Shown: positions 9,169 through 17,949 of the stretch, in pieces
How the letters are laid out: the number at the start of each line of letters is the position of its first letter
Position numbering within the stretch: position 1 is the stretch's first letter
Origin: Cytobacillus eiseniae
GTDB taxonomy: Bacteria; Bacillota; Bacilli; Bacillales; Cytobacillaceae
Length of the DNA: 64,000 nucleotides
Direction of reading: 5' to 3'
NCBI RefSeq assembly: GCF_017874625.1
Contig: NZ_JAGIKZ010000002.1
Span: 62,001-126,000, forward strand
Notes under the pieces: generated by a model
Told to the model about the DNA's origin: nothing
The model's database searches: none
The model's input: only the letters and a program-made list of their open reading frames with translations
Position numbers and translations under genes: made by a program

Positions 9169-10494
9169 GTGTCATTTCAATTTAAATTACCTGACATTGG
9201 TGAAGGGATTCATGAAGGTGAAATCGTCAAATGGTTTGTAAAATCAGGTGATCAAGTACAAGAAGACGATGTATTATGTGAAGTCCAAAATGATAAAGCG
9301 GTTGTTGAAATTCCATCTCCTGTTGCCGGAACTGTCGAAGAAATTCTAGTCGGTGAAGGGACGGTCGCAACTGTAGGTCAAGTACTTATTACTTTTGATG
9401 CGCCAGGTTACGAAGACCTTAAATTCAAAGGTGATGAATCAGACGAGAAAGAAGATAAAAAGGAAGATTCAAAAGAAGCTGTAGTGGAGTCTGCTCAAAA
9501 AGAATCTACTGCTGCACTAGCTGCAACTAATACAGCTCCTACACAGGGAGACGCTGATTCGAATCGTCGCATTATTGCGATGCCATCGGTTAGAAAATAT
9601 GCACGAGACAATGGTGTGAATGTACAGCAAGTAGCAGGCAGCGGAAAAAATGGCCGTATTTTAAAAGCGGATATTGATTCATTCTTAAATGGCGGCAATC
9701 AAGCTGTGGCACAAGAACAGGCTGAACAAAGCACAGAAGCACAAGCAGTACCAGCAGTGCAAGCAGAGAAACAAGCCATTCCACAAGGGCAATATCCAGA
9801 AACTCGCGAGAAAATGAGTGGCATCCGTAAGGCGATAGCTAAGGCAATGGTAAATTCAAAGCAAACAGCACCACATGTTACATTAATGGATGAAATTGAT
9901 GTAACAAAACTTGTTGCACATCGTAAAAAATTCAAAGAAGTTGCTGCAAGCAAGGGAATTAAACTAACGTTTTTACCGTATGTTGTTAAAGCGTTAACAA
10001 GTGCACTGCGTGAATTCCCAACTTTAAATACATCAATTGATGATGCTACTAGTGAAATCGTTCATAAGCATTATTATAATATTGGAATTGCAGCAGATAC
10101 AGATAAAGGGTTATTAGTACCTGTTGTTAAGGACGCTGACCGTAAATCTACGTTTGCTATTTCAAATGAAATTAACGAGCTAGCTACTAAAGCACGTGAT
10201 GGCAAGCTTGCACCTGACGAAATGAAGGGTGCGTCATGCACGATTACAAATATTGGTTCTGCTGGCGGGCAATGGTTTACACCTGTTATTAACCACCCTG
10301 AAGTAGCGATTTTAGGAATTGGTCGAATTGCAGAAAAGCCAATCGTGAAAGATGGAGAAATTATTGCTGCACCAGTCCTTGCTCTGTCATTAAGCTTTGA
10401 CCATCGAATCATTGATGGTGCAACAGCTCAGAATGCATTGAATCATATTAAACGTTTATTAAACGACCCAGAACTATTACTAATGGAGGCATAA
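9169..10494 (+). CDS. pdhC: Dihydrolipoamide acetyltransferase (E2) of pyruvate dehydrogenase
   Basis: A 441-residue E2 core protein. It has one lipoyl domain (residues 1-80, lipoylated Lys43 in [10 protein letters not shown]), an Ala/Gln/Glu-rich linker, a peripheral-subunit-binding domain (about 135-172) and the catalytic acetyltransferase domain ending in the [10 protein letters not shown] active-site motif. It builds the 60-mer core that binds E1 and E3. Start is GTG with GTAGGAGG upstream. Separated from pdhB by a 105-base gap with a stem-loop; pdhD follows after three bases. Confidence 0.97.
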   Translation: MSFQFKLPDIGEGIHEGEIVKWFVKSGDQVQEDDVLCEVQNDKAVVEIPSPVAGTVEEILVGEGTVATVGQVLITFDAPGYEDLKFKGDESDEKEDKKEDSKEAVVESAQKESTAALAATNTAPTQGDADSNRRIIAMPSVRKYARDNGVNVQQVAGSGKNGRILKADIDSFLNGGNQAVAQEQAEQSTEAQAVPAVQAEKQAIPQGQYPETREKMSGIRKAIAKAMVNSKQTAPHVTLMDEIDVTKLVAHRKKFKEVAASKGIKLTFLPYVVKALTSALREFPTLNTSIDDATSEIVHKHYYNIGIAADTDKGLLVPVVKDADRKSTFAISNEINELATKARDGKLAPDEMKGASCTITNIGSAGGQWFTPVINHPEVAILGIGRIAEKPIVKDGEIIAAPVLALSLSFDHRIIDGATAQNALNHIKRLLNDPELLLMEA

Positions 10495-10497
10495 ATT

Positions 10498-11907
10498 ATG
10501 GTAGTAGGAGACTTTCCAATCGAAACTGATACTCTTGTCATAGGTTCTGGCCCTGGAGGTTATGTTGCAGCGATTCGTGCGGCACAGCTAGGTCAAAAAG
10601 TGACAATCGTAGAAAAAGCGAATCTTGGTGGCGTATGCTTAAATGTTGGCTGTATTCCATCAAAGGCATTAATTTCTGCAGGACATCGATATGAAAATGC
10701 AAAACATTCAGATGCAATGGGGATTATTGCTGAAAATGTAACAGTTGATTTTACAAAGGTTCAGGAGTTTAAAGCTGGTGTTGTGAAGAAACTTACCGGT
10801 GGAGTTGAAGGGCTTTTAAAAGGCAATAAAATTGATATTGTACGCGGAGAAGCATACTTTGTTGATGCGAACACACTTCGGGTAATGGATGAAAACTCAG
10901 CACAAACTTATACATTCAAACATGCAATTATTGCAACAGGTTCCCGTCCAATTGAACTGCCAATATTCAAATATTCTAAGCGTGTTCTTGATTCAACTGG
11001 TGCGCTCTCTCTTCAAGAAATCCCTAAGAAAATCGTTGTTATCGGCGGTGGGGTCATTGGGATTGAACTTGGTGGTGCCTATGCAAGCTTTGGCTCACAA
11101 GTAACGATTCTTGAAGGTGCTGATGATATTCTTGTTGGATTCGAAAAGCAAATGTCAACACTTGTGAAACGATCACTTAAAAATAAAGGCGCGGAAATTG
11201 TAACTAAAGCACTGGCTAAAGGTGTGGAAGAAACTGAGAATGGCGTAACGGTGAAATACGAGGTAGCAGGAGAAGAAAAGTCTGTTGATGCTGATTATGT
11301 ATTCGTTATGGTTGGACGTCGCCCAAATACTGATGAAATCGGATTGGAACAGGTTGGCATTAAGATGACAGATCGTGGCCTCATTGAAATTGATAAACAA
11401 TGCCGCACGAGTGTAAACAATATTTTCGCAATTGGAGATATTGTTAAAGGACCACAATTAGCTCATAAAGCTTCTTATGAAGGAAAAATTGCTGCAGAGG
11501 TCATTTCTGGACATAATTCGGAGATTGATTATTTAGGTATTCCAGCGGTTGTTTTCTCAGATCCAGAACTTGCAACTGTCGGCTACACGGAGAGCCAAGC
11601 AAAAGAAGAGGGAATTGAAGTGAAAGCAGCGAAATTCCCATTTGCGGCTAACGGTCGTGCACTAGCGCTGGACGCAACTGATGGATTTGTGAAGCTAATA
11701 ACAAGAAAAGATGATGGTCTTGTTATTGGAGCCCAAATTGCTGGTGCAAGTGCTTCAGATATCGTTTCTGAATTAGGATTAGCGATTGAAGCAGGAATGA
11801 CTGCTGAAGATTTAGCTATGACAATTCATGCACATCCAACATTAAGTGAAATTACGATGGAAGCAGCAGAAGTTGCTCTTGGAACACCGATTCATATCGT
11901 AAAATAA
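10498..11907 (+). CDS. pdhD: Dihydrolipoamide dehydrogenase (E3)
   Basis: A 469-residue flavoprotein that reoxidises the lipoyl groups of pyruvate dehydrogenase and passes electrons to NAD. It has the FAD-binding GSGPGG motif (16-21), the redox disulfide Cys47/Cys52 in [15 protein letters not shown], an NAD-binding [10 protein letters not shown] motif near residue 185, and the C-terminal dimer interface with the HAHPTLSE active-site His. Last gene of the operon. A MITE has inserted three bases after its TAA, and the direct-repeat flank of that insertion includes the stop codon. Confidence 0.97.
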   Translation: MVVGDFPIETDTLVIGSGPGGYVAAIRAAQLGQKVTIVEKANLGGVCLNVGCIPSKALISAGHRYENAKHSDAMGIIAENVTVDFTKVQEFKAGVVKKLTGGVEGLLKGNKIDIVRGEAYFVDANTLRVMDENSAQTYTFKHAIIATGSRPIELPIFKYSKRVLDSTGALSLQEIPKKIVVIGGGVIGIELGGAYASFGSQVTILEGADDILVGFEKQMSTLVKRSLKNKGAEIVTKALAKGVEETENGVTVKYEVAGEEKSVDADYVFVMVGRRPNTDEIGLEQVGIKMTDRGLIEIDKQCRTSVNNIFAIGDIVKGPQLAHKASYEGKIAAEVISGHNSEIDYLGIPAVVFSDPELATVGYTESQAKEEGIEVKAAKFPFAANGRALALDATDGFVKLITRKDDGLVIGAQIAGASASDIVSELGLAIEAGMTAEDLAMTIHAHPTLSEITMEAAEVALGTPIHIVK

Positions 11908-11910
11908 ATA

Positions 11911-12203
11911 GGCTCTTTTCTAAAAGATTGCTGCTTTTGAATTAAGTGTTTGACCAACTAGGTCGGTTGATTGGAGCGGAAGGTGCGAGACTCCTCGAAA
12001 ATGCTGTCGCATTTCCTTCGTGCGGTGTGAATTCTAAGAAGTCTACTCAATTCCTGCGGGATGCGTGGGACAGCTGTGACTTATGCAGGAGCGATTGCAC
12101 CGAGGAGTCTCAGCGCCCACCCCTCGGAAAGGGAGTAACCTGGAGAGGAAATCAACCTTTACCCAACTTTATCTTTATAAGCAATAATATTTGTGAAAAC
12201 AGC
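11911..12203. mobile_element. MITE-like element, copy B (long form)
   Basis: A 293-bp element. The left end GGCTCTTTTCTAAAAGATTG and the right end (whose complement starts GCTGTTTTC) are imperfect terminal inverted repeats. Flanks are exact direct repeats, AAAATAAATA at 11901-11910 and 12204-12213. It contains the hairpin block GAAAATGC-TGTC-GCATTTCC seen only in long copies. No transposase is encoded, so movement would need one in trans. It separates pdhD from the next terminator. Confidence 0.85.
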
Positions 12204-12212
12204 AAAATAAAT

Positions 12213-12253
12213 AAAAAGCTCCAACGCCTTTTACAAGGCGTTGGAGCTTTTTA
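12213..12253. terminator. Strong bidirectional terminator between pdhD and the slp-like gene
   Basis: AAAAAGCTCCAACGCCTT and AAGGCGTTGGAGCTTTTT form an 18-bp perfect stem with a very small loop and have A/T tracts on both sides. It can serve the pdh operon on the plus strand and the slp-like gene on the minus strand. Confidence 0.9.
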
Positions 12254-12628
12254 TTTATTTTTGAGCACTTTTGCTATCGGATTGACAATTTGATTTACAG
12301 TTGCGTCACCATCAACTTTTACTATCACTTCTTCATTATATATGAGCAGAATGGCTGGGCAGCTTTGAATGTCAAATACATTAAAATATTTTTTAGCATT
12401 TGGTGCAGTTATGATGACCATGTTTTTTATCTCGTTCGGAAATTCCTTTTTTAGTTCAATAATTGCATCATAATAAGAAGCTTCCTGTTTATAAGCCTTT
12501 TCATCTGTGAAAAATATAAGTTGTTTTATATTATGTTTGATCATCCAATCGATATTTGGTTCTAATTGATTACAGGAAGAGGTGACAAAAAAGAGAAAAG
12601 CGATAATTGTTAGTAATAACCCTTTCAT
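12251..12628 (-). CDS. slp: Small lipoprotein with a thioredoxin-like fold, Slp-like
   Basis: A 125-residue protein with a signal peptide and a lipobox-like SSC near residue 19. The body reads like a degenerate thioredoxin fold without a CxxC: a strand FFTDEKAYKQ, then MVIITAPNAKK, then a cis-Pro-like SCPAILLIY turn and a final helix. Length and position next to pdhD fit the small peptidoglycan-associated lipoprotein Slp, but here it is on the opposite strand. ATG is preceded by GAGGAATGG. The assignment rests on context and general features, not on an alignment. Confidence 0.6.
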   Translation of the reverse strand: MKGLLLTIIAFLFFVTSSCNQLEPNIDWMIKHNIKQLIFFTDEKAYKQEASYYDAIIELKKEFPNEIKNMVIITAPNAKKYFNVFDIQSCPAILLIYNEEVIVKVDGDATVNQIVNPIAKVLKNK

Positions 12629-12817
12629 TTTCCATTCCTCACCTTATTAAATAATAGGAGTATTTTATCATAGGAAAATTCAGATTAGGTACTTGTCACT
12701 TAAATGTTACAGAAATGAAAAATAAGATGCTGCCTTTCTACATATATTATTAATACAAGAATATACTTCGTGCAATGATTGTCTGGATGCAACAGAATTA
12801 TTTTGGCGGTGAGAATA

Positions 12818-13057
12818 ATGAAGGTATATACAACGCTGTTAATGCAGCTTATTATCTGGAGTGGCTATACATTTATAGAATGGTTATCAAAATATGATCA
12901 GTTGCATTATAAGATTCTAATGTTTTTTGTCTTTTTTTACATTGCCATCATCTTAGGAAATAGTATTATGAAATCAGTGAAGAAGACTTTTTTTATAACT
13001 TCTGTCAGTCTTACCTTATATTGTTCCTTTCATTTGACAATGAGCGTTTTAAGCTGA
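12818..13057 (+). CDS. Small membrane protein of unknown function
   Basis: A 79-residue protein with about three hydrophobic segments (LLMQLIIWSGYTF, ILMFFVFFYIAIIL, FFITSVSLTLY) and few charges, so a membrane protein. The start at 12818 (MKVYTTLLMQ) is preferred because GGCGGTGAG lies just upstream; an in-frame start at 12779 has no ribosome binding site. I do not recognise a family. Confidence 0.6.
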   Translation: MKVYTTLLMQLIIWSGYTFIEWLSKYDQLHYKILMFFVFFYIAIILGNSIMKSVKKTFFITSVSLTLYCSFHLTMSVLS

Positions 13058-13071
13058 TAAAAAGAGAAAAA

Positions 13072-13095
13072 GAGCCTATTCTTCCGGCTCTCTCA
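13072..13095 (-). terminator. Terminator overlapping the end of the next minus-strand gene
   Basis: On the minus strand GAGCC and GGCTC pair across the stop codon region and are followed by TTTTTCTCTTTTT. Confidence 0.65.
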
Positions 13096-13420
13096 CTGGT
13101 TTTCTTGTGAAAAATCTTGCAATGATTGTATATAAAGCGAAGAAAAATAAGAAAAGGCAAATATATGAAAAGATAAATGGTGTAATCTTATATTTTGTCT
13201 CTTTCTCAAAAGGAGATTCAAAATGGACTTCTAATGGGTATTGATTCTCCTCATCAGGAAGTGTAAATGTTTGTTCAGCAAAAGGAAATGGACCACCAAA
13301 TGCCAACTTTTGATTGAGAGAATCAGGTAGAGCTTCAATATAGGATACGAAATAGAATGGAGACAGGATTGTAATAATAAGACTTATAATCCCGATAATA
13401 ATTATTTGTTTTTTTAACAT
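13076..13420 (-). CDS. Two-span membrane protein of unknown function
   Basis: A 114-residue protein with an N-terminal membrane segment (IIIIGIISLIITIL), an extracytoplasmic middle of about 65 residues, a second segment (FIFSYICLFLFFFALYTII) and a short basic tail RKPVREPEE. The topology suggests a small anchored extracytoplasmic domain. The start at 13420 follows GAGGTG by about seven bases. No recognisable family. Confidence 0.65.
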   Translation of the reverse strand: MLKKQIIIIGIISLIITILSPFYFVSYIEALPDSLNQKLAFGGPFPFAEQTFTLPDEENQYPLEVHFESPFEKETKYKITPFIFSYICLFLFFFALYTIIARFFTRKPVREPEE

Positions 13421-13453
13421 ATGTATCACCTCATTGTTGAATTGCAAAATCGG

Positions 13454-13495
13454 AAAAATAGAAGAACAGCAAGGGAGCCGTCCTTCTATTTTAAC
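13454..13495 (-). terminator. Terminator of the DUF1885-type gene
   Basis: On the minus strand TAAAATAGAAG and CTTCTATTTT pair across a GC-rich loop and end in TTTTT. Confidence 0.7.
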
Positions 13496-13512
13496 AACTA
13501 GTATATCATAAA

Positions 13513-13950
13513 TTATTTTCTTGGATAAAAATACATGATTCGACCATTAAATAAATGTAATTCACCTTTTAATTTCTTAGCTAAAAACCGGCAAAATTCA
13601 TTTGCCTTTCCTTTATCCCCATAAGTTGAAGTTTCAGGCAAGGTTATTTGTATGTATGTTTGCTCGTGTTCTGACCCATCTTCATTGTGGACCGTTTCTT
13701 TATCAACACCTAATAATATGATGTTGTAACGATCATTTGCTGATTTCAGATAGAACCATTCCCCTTTTCCATCTTCCATTTCTTTTAACTCATAAGGAAA
13801 TGCTGCTTCATTATACTTCCAGTCGACCTGTTTTCCAGTTTTTGCAGTGATTTCTTTAAAATATTGAAATAAATCCTTAACTTCCGCCGTTGATATATCA
13901 CCTTTAGCTGATGAAGGCACGAGCTTAATATATGCGTTACTTGCCACCAT
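13513..13950 (-). CDS. DUF1885-family protein
   Basis: A 145-residue cytosolic protein that starts MVASNAYIKLVPSSAKGD and ends in GRIMYFYPRK. It resembles the small DUF1885 family of Bacillus, for which no function is established to my knowledge. No membrane segment or signal peptide. The start at 13950 places a GGGGGG purine run just upstream; the GTG one codon later is equally possible. It is a single-gene unit with its own terminator. Confidence 0.7.
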   Translation of the reverse strand: MVASNAYIKLVPSSAKGDISTAEVKDLFQYFKEITAKTGKQVDWKYNEAAFPYELKEMEDGKGEWFYLKSANDRYNIILLGVDKETVHNEDGSEHEQTYIQITLPETSTYGDKGKANEFCRFLAKKLKGELHLFNGRIMYFYPRK

Positions 13951-14105
13951 CCATCCCCCCATATCATGTATACTTTCCTATTCATTCTAGCATTTAATAA
14001 AAACTTCTGACAACTTAATCAGTAGAATTATAAAAAATAGTTGAAATAAACCAAAAAACAAATTATAATAATATTCTAAATATTAAAATATAAAGGAGGG
14101 TAAAG

Positions 14106-14405
14106 ATGAATTTATTTGATAAGCTTTATGATGAACATGAAAATGCGAAAGTTCGCTTTATCGGTTTTACAACTGATCAAACAAGATACGATTTCGGTAT
14201 TGTATTTACAAATCTCTTCTTTGGAAAGCCTCTTGTCGTTTGTATGCAGACTGGCCGCTCCACTCTCCTCGACCCTAAAGACCTCGATGACACAGAATTT
14301 TTACAAAAGGTATTTAAGATGAGTACAATTCAGCAGGCACTTGATTTAAGCCAATTTTTTAAAATTGTTATCCCGACACCTGTATTTGAGACGCAGTATG
14401 AATAA
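14106..14405 (+). CDS. DUF3055-family protein (SAV0927-like)
   Basis: A 99-residue cytosolic protein containing RFIGFTTDQTRYDFGIVFT and a C-terminal FFKIVIPTPVFE. It is a conserved small Bacillales family (DUF3055) of unknown function. The ATG is preceded by AAAGGAGGG. Two terminators follow in tandem. It lies upstream of the SR1 locus on the same strand but is transcriptionally separate. Confidence 0.75.
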   Translation: MNLFDKLYDEHENAKVRFIGFTTDQTRYDFGIVFTNLFFGKPLVVCMQTGRSTLLDPKDLDDTEFLQKVFKMSTIQQALDLSQFFKIVIPTPVFETQYE

Positions 14406-14412
14406 TATAAAT

Positions 14413-14438
14413 AGGCAGATGGATTGCCTGTTTTTTTT
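14413..14438 (+). terminator. First terminator of the DUF3055 gene
   Basis: AGGCA and TGCCT pair around seven bases, followed by GTTTTTTTT. Confidence 0.8.
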
Positions 14439-14473
14439 ATGGTTAGTTTAGAACAGCGATAGTAAAAAAGGGA

Positions 14474-14508
14474 TGAACGAGTAAAATTTTTGCTCGTTCA
14501 CTTTTTTC
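14474..14508 (+). terminator. Second, backup terminator
   Basis: TGAACGAG and CTCGTTCA form an 8-bp stem followed by CTTTTTTC. No gene lies between the two terminators. Confidence 0.8.
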
Positions 14509-14623
14509 TTACATAGAATACGATTCCTATGTTATTTTAATGTGTCATACTAATTGAGTATATTAATCGTATTACAATAAAGGTATATGCGTATTTTTTC
14601 AATAGGTGTTATACAATTTAGGC

Positions 14624-14678
14624 TTGAAAAAATAATAATGTTATATTATTATGTAATTAGGTGATAAAAGCGCTTTCA
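14624..14678 (+). promoter_or_regulatory. SR1 promoter with cre site
   Basis: TTGAAA (14624-14629) and TATTAT (14647-14652) are 17 bases apart, a good sigma-A promoter. TAAAAGCGCTTTCA at 14665-14678 matches the CcpA cre consensus at 13 of 14 positions and lies just past the expected start site, a repressing position. In B. subtilis SR1 is known to be repressed under glycolytic conditions by CcpN and more weakly by CcpA. Confidence 0.7.
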
Positions 14679-14713
14679 TTAGATGCGAAAACACATTGAA
14701 AGGGAGAATGAAA

Positions 14714-14836
14714 ATGGGCACACTTGTATGCCAAACTTGTAATTCGACAATTGATCACTTCGAGGATGAGAAGGTAACAGTTTTATATTCGAAATGTAAT
14801 TGCTGTGATGAAGAGAAAAAGAGAGAAAACAAATAA
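14714..14836 (+). CDS. sr1P: SR1P, GapA-binding peptide
   Basis: A 40-residue Cys-rich peptide starting MGTLVCQTCNSTIDHFEDEK and ending in a CxCC motif with a charged tail, closely matching SR1P as I know it from B. subtilis (39 residues). SR1P binds glyceraldehyde-3-phosphate dehydrogenase GapA and promotes the GapA-RNase J1 interaction; rnjA itself lies 12 kb away in this window. The four to five Cys suggest metal binding. AAAGGGAG precedes the ATG by about nine bases. Confidence 0.88.
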   Translation: MGTLVCQTCNSTIDHFEDEKVTVLYSKCNCCDEEKKRENK

Positions 14837-14873
14837 TATTTATACAAAGCTGAATGAAGCTGTTAATTAATAT

Positions 14874-14917
14874 AAAGAGCCTCCTGAAAATTGGAGGCTC
14901 TTTCTTTATTTTTTTGG
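14874..14917. terminator. Shared terminator of SR1 and speA
   Basis: AAAGAGCCTCC and GGAGGCTCTTT form an 11-bp stem with T-rich tails on both strands. Confidence 0.9.
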
Positions 14918-14921
14918 ATTC

Positions 14922-16391
14922 TTACCTTATTGCACGGTGTTCTTTGATTACACGTAAGTATTTAAAATCATAATCTTCAGGTCCTTGTACTGGAAGACCT
15001 GCTTCCATATTTGTTTTAATATAAGTTAAGTTTTCTGAGGTGATTATTTCACCTGGAATAAAGATTGGTATTCCAGGAGGGTACACCATAATAAATTCAG
15101 CGATAATTCGACCAACAGATTGGTCAAAAGGGATCAACTCAGTGTCAGCATAAAATGCATCTCGAGGAGAAAGAGCTAATACTGGAATATCAGGTAATAA
15201 GACATTGGCTTTAAGCTCCTGAGGTGAGTGGTGTCTTTCTTTTGATAGTTCCTTTAAAGCTTGAATCAAAATATCCGCTTCTTTTTCAGTATCTCCAGGT
15301 GTAATAATACAAAGAATATTATATAAATCAGACATTTCCACTTCAATCTGATAATGTTCACGGAGCCACACTTCCACCTCAAATCCACTTAGGCCTAATT
15401 CCTTAACAGAGATGATTAGTTTTGTTGGGTCATAGCCAAAAGCTGCGTTTGTTTCTAATATTTCTTCTCCTACACAATAAAGATGCTCAATTTCATTAAT
15501 CCTGCTTCGAATAGATTGAGCTAATGAGATTGTTTGATCAAGTAATTGCTTCCCGTTAATCGCTAATTGTTTCCTTGCAACATCTAATGACGCAAGTAGC
15601 AAGTAGGAGGTAGAAGTGGTTGTCAGCATACTGAGTATGGATTGAACTCGTTTTGCTGAGACGAGATTGCCTTTCATATTAAGAATCGAGCTTTGTGTCA
15701 TCGATCCACCTAGCTTATGGACACTAGTTGCAGCTAAATCTGCACCAGCCTGCATCGCGGATAATGGCAATTCATCATGGAAATGAATATGAACACCGTG
15801 TGCTTCATCTACAAGAACAGGTACATTATAGCTGTGCGCAATTTCTACAATTCTTTTTAGGTCCGCTGAAACGCCGAAATACGTTGGATTAATCACTAGT
15901 ACACCCTTTGCATCAGGATGCTGCTCAAGTGCTCTAGAAACTGAATCTGTCGTTATGCCATGAGATATCCCTAAGTCCTTATCAATTTCTGGATGAATAA
16001 AAATAGGGGTTGCTCCAGAAAAGACAATTGCCGACATAACCGATTTATGAACATTTCGAGGAACAATTATTTTTTCTCCTGGTCCACAGACAGCCATAAC
16101 CATTGTCATGATTGCCCCGCTCGTTCCTTGTACTGAAAAGAAGGTATGGTCTGCACCAAAAGCTTCAGCAGCTAGATCTTGAGCAGCCTTAATAATTCCT
16201 TTTGGCTGATGGAGATCATCTAGTGGGCCAATGTTAATTAAGTCTATCGCAAGAGCATTGTCACCAATATATTCTCTAAATTCGGGATCAATTCCAGTTC
16301 CTTTTTTATGACCGGGTATATGGAATTGAACTGGATTTTTTTTTGCGTGAGTTAGTAAACCGCTAAATAACGGTGTTTCGAATTGTGACAA
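14922..16391 (-). CDS. speA: Arginine decarboxylase (Orn/Lys/Arg decarboxylase family)
   Basis: A 489-residue PLP enzyme of the aminotransferase-like fold group, corresponding to biosynthetic SpeA, which makes agmatine, the first step to putrescine and spermidine. The PLP-binding Lys lies in ATSVHKLGGSMTQSS near residue 225, with the Asp of DEAHGVH about 30 residues earlier. The C-terminal domain PPGIPIFIPGE is present. Start is TTG with GAGGTG ten bases upstream. It converges on SR1; in B. subtilis speA lies beside the same RNA. Lysine decarboxylase activity cannot be excluded from sequence. Confidence 0.9.
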   Translation of the reverse strand: MSQFETPLFSGLLTHAKKNPVQFHIPGHKKGTGIDPEFREYIGDNALAIDLINIGPLDDLHQPKGIIKAAQDLAAEAFGADHTFFSVQGTSGAIMTMVMAVCGPGEKIIVPRNVHKSVMSAIVFSGATPIFIHPEIDKDLGISHGITTDSVSRALEQHPDAKGVLVINPTYFGVSADLKRIVEIAHSYNVPVLVDEAHGVHIHFHDELPLSAMQAGADLAATSVHKLGGSMTQSSILNMKGNLVSAKRVQSILSMLTTTSTSYLLLASLDVARKQLAINGKQLLDQTISLAQSIRSRINEIEHLYCVGEEILETNAAFGYDPTKLIISVKELGLSGFEVEVWLREHYQIEVEMSDLYNILCIITPGDTEKEADILIQALKELSKERHHSPQELKANVLLPDIPVLALSPRDAFYADTELIPFDQSVGRIIAEFIMVYPPGIPIFIPGEIITSENLTYIKTNMEAGLPVQGPEDYDFKYLRVIKEHRAIR

Positions 16392-16633
16392 TTTAATGTA
16401 ACACCTCTTTAACTAAAAGTAATAAAACATATGAATTATAGCATTATTCGATTTCTTTGCATAGAAAGTTTTAATAAGATGAATGGTTTCATTGATTCAT
16501 GCTTCGGTATTTTTTAATACAGCCTACTTTTTTTGCTTAGATCCTTTTCTAAATAGTTTCTGATATAGACAGGAAAATATAACATTAATATAGAATTATT
16601 TAAAGGGAAGGTGCAAATGAAGGAGGTTTTATT

Positions 16634-17599
16634 ATGCAGTGGAATACTAGAGTAACGGAATTACTTAATATAAAGTATCCAATTATTCAGGGCGGCTTAG
16701 CCCATCTAGCCTACTCAGACTTAGCTGCAGCTGTATCTAATGCTGGCGGACTAGGGCAAGTAACGGCAATGTCTCTTGATAGCCCTGAAGCACTTAGAGA
16801 AGAAATTCAAAAGGTTAAAGCATTGACTGATCAGCCATTTGGTGTGAATTTTGCAATCGGTCAGCATGGCAGGCCCTTTTCACATTATTTAGAAATAGCA
16901 ATTGAAGAAGACGTTCCTGTGATTTCGATGACAGGGGGAAATCCAGCCCCGCTTTTTGAACAATTAAAGGGGACGAAGATAAAGAAACTTGTACTTGTAG
17001 CTGCAAAAAGGCAAGCGGTAAAGGCAGAAGAACTTGGTGCAGATGCAGTTATGGTTGTTGGTCAAGAGGGTGGAGGGCATTTAGGAAGGGATGATGTCGG
17101 CTCCATGGTATTAATTCCTCAAGTGGTCGATGCTGTTTCTATCCCAGTCATTGCTTCTGGTGGAATAGGTGACGGCAGAGGAATGTTAGCTGCTATGTGC
17201 TTAGGTGCAGAAGGGATTGAGATGGGGACTAGATTTGTTGCAACGAAAGAGTGCATCCATGCATCTGACTTATATAAATCAAGACTAGTTGAGGGAAGTG
17301 AGCAAGATACAACAGTCATTAAACGATCCATTGGTGCCCCTGCAAGAGTGATTTCGAATAGTTGGGCAGAAAAAATCCTTGATATAGAAAATAACGCTGG
17401 TGGCTACGATCAATTAAAAGATTATATTAGTGGGAATGCTAATAAAAGATATATTTATGAAGGAAAAGAAGATGAGGGGTATGCCTGGGCAGGACAAGTA
17501 ATGGGATTAATAAAGGATGTGCCGACTGTTAAAGAACTCTTTGAGCGAATGATATCTGATGGTGAGAAGATTCGAAAAAAATGGATGGTTGGACAATAA
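16634..17599 (+). CDS. Nitronate monooxygenase / FabK-like FMN oxidoreductase
   Basis: A 321-residue TIM-barrel flavoprotein of the 2-nitropropane dioxygenase / enoyl-ACP reductase II family. The N-terminal YPIIQGGLAHLAYSDLAAAV, the central GQEGGGHLG and the phosphate-binding ASGGIGDGRGMLAAM are the FMN-site elements. Members oxidise alkyl nitronates or reduce enoyl-ACP, and the two cannot be told apart here. AAGGAGG lies eight bases before the ATG. Divergent from speA; not part of the usual B. subtilis order, so probably a local insertion. Confidence 0.85.
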   Translation: MQWNTRVTELLNIKYPIIQGGLAHLAYSDLAAAVSNAGGLGQVTAMSLDSPEALREEIQKVKALTDQPFGVNFAIGQHGRPFSHYLEIAIEEDVPVISMTGGNPAPLFEQLKGTKIKKLVLVAAKRQAVKAEELGADAVMVVGQEGGGHLGRDDVGSMVLIPQVVDAVSIPVIASGGIGDGRGMLAAMCLGAEGIEMGTRFVATKECIHASDLYKSRLVEGSEQDTTVIKRSIGAPARVISNSWAEKILDIENNAGGYDQLKDYISGNANKRYIYEGKEDEGYAWAGQVMGLIKDVPTVKELFERMISDGEKIRKKWMVGQ

Positions 17600-17638
17600 T
17601 AAAACATACTAACTAGAACTACATATGGGGTGAAGCAA

Positions 17639-17911
17639 ATGGAATATCAGTATCCAATTGATCATGATTGGTCAACAGAAGAAATTATTGACGTAATCAG
17701 CTTTTTCCAAAAGGTTGAACAAGCTTATGATAAAGGTGTTGATCGTGATCAGTTTTTAGAAATATATAGACGCTTTAAGGAAATAGTGCCTGGCAAAGCA
17801 CAGGAGAGAAATATATGTCGAGAGTTTGAAGAGGTAAGCGGCTTTTCATCCTACCGAACAGTTAAGACCGTTAAAGAAGCAGAATCTGGTATGAAAGTAA
17901 AAATAAAATAA
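17639..17911 (+). CDS. yktA: UPF0223 protein YktA
   Basis: A 90-residue small cytosolic protein beginning MEYQYPIDHDWSTEEI and matching the UPF0223 family by this N-terminus, its length and its place before yktB. Function unknown. The ATG at 17639 was chosen over the in-frame GTG at 17630 because it has GGGGTG six bases upstream and gives the family's usual start. Confidence 0.88.
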   Translation: MEYQYPIDHDWSTEEIIDVISFFQKVEQAYDKGVDRDQFLEIYRRFKEIVPGKAQERNICREFEEVSGFSSYRTVKTVKEAESGMKVKIK

Positions 17912-17913
17912 TA

Positions 17914-17938
17914 AAAACCTCCTTTATGGAGGTTTTAG
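17914..17938. terminator. Bidirectional terminator between yktA and yktB
   Basis: AAAACCTCC and GGAGGTTTT pair around TTTAT; A/T tracts on both sides serve both convergent genes. Confidence 0.85.
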
Positions 17939-17949
17939 AAAAAAGAGTG

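Larger units (their letters stand above)
14659..14917 (+). ncRNA. SR1 dual-function small RNA
   Basis: Bounded by the promoter at 14624-14652 and the terminator at 14874-14917, giving an RNA of about 250 bases that contains the SR1P reading frame. In B. subtilis SR1 (about 205 nt, also between the pdh and speA genes) base-pairs with ahrC mRNA and also encodes SR1P. Identification comes from the peptide and from position; the ahrC-pairing region was not checked. Confidence 0.7.
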
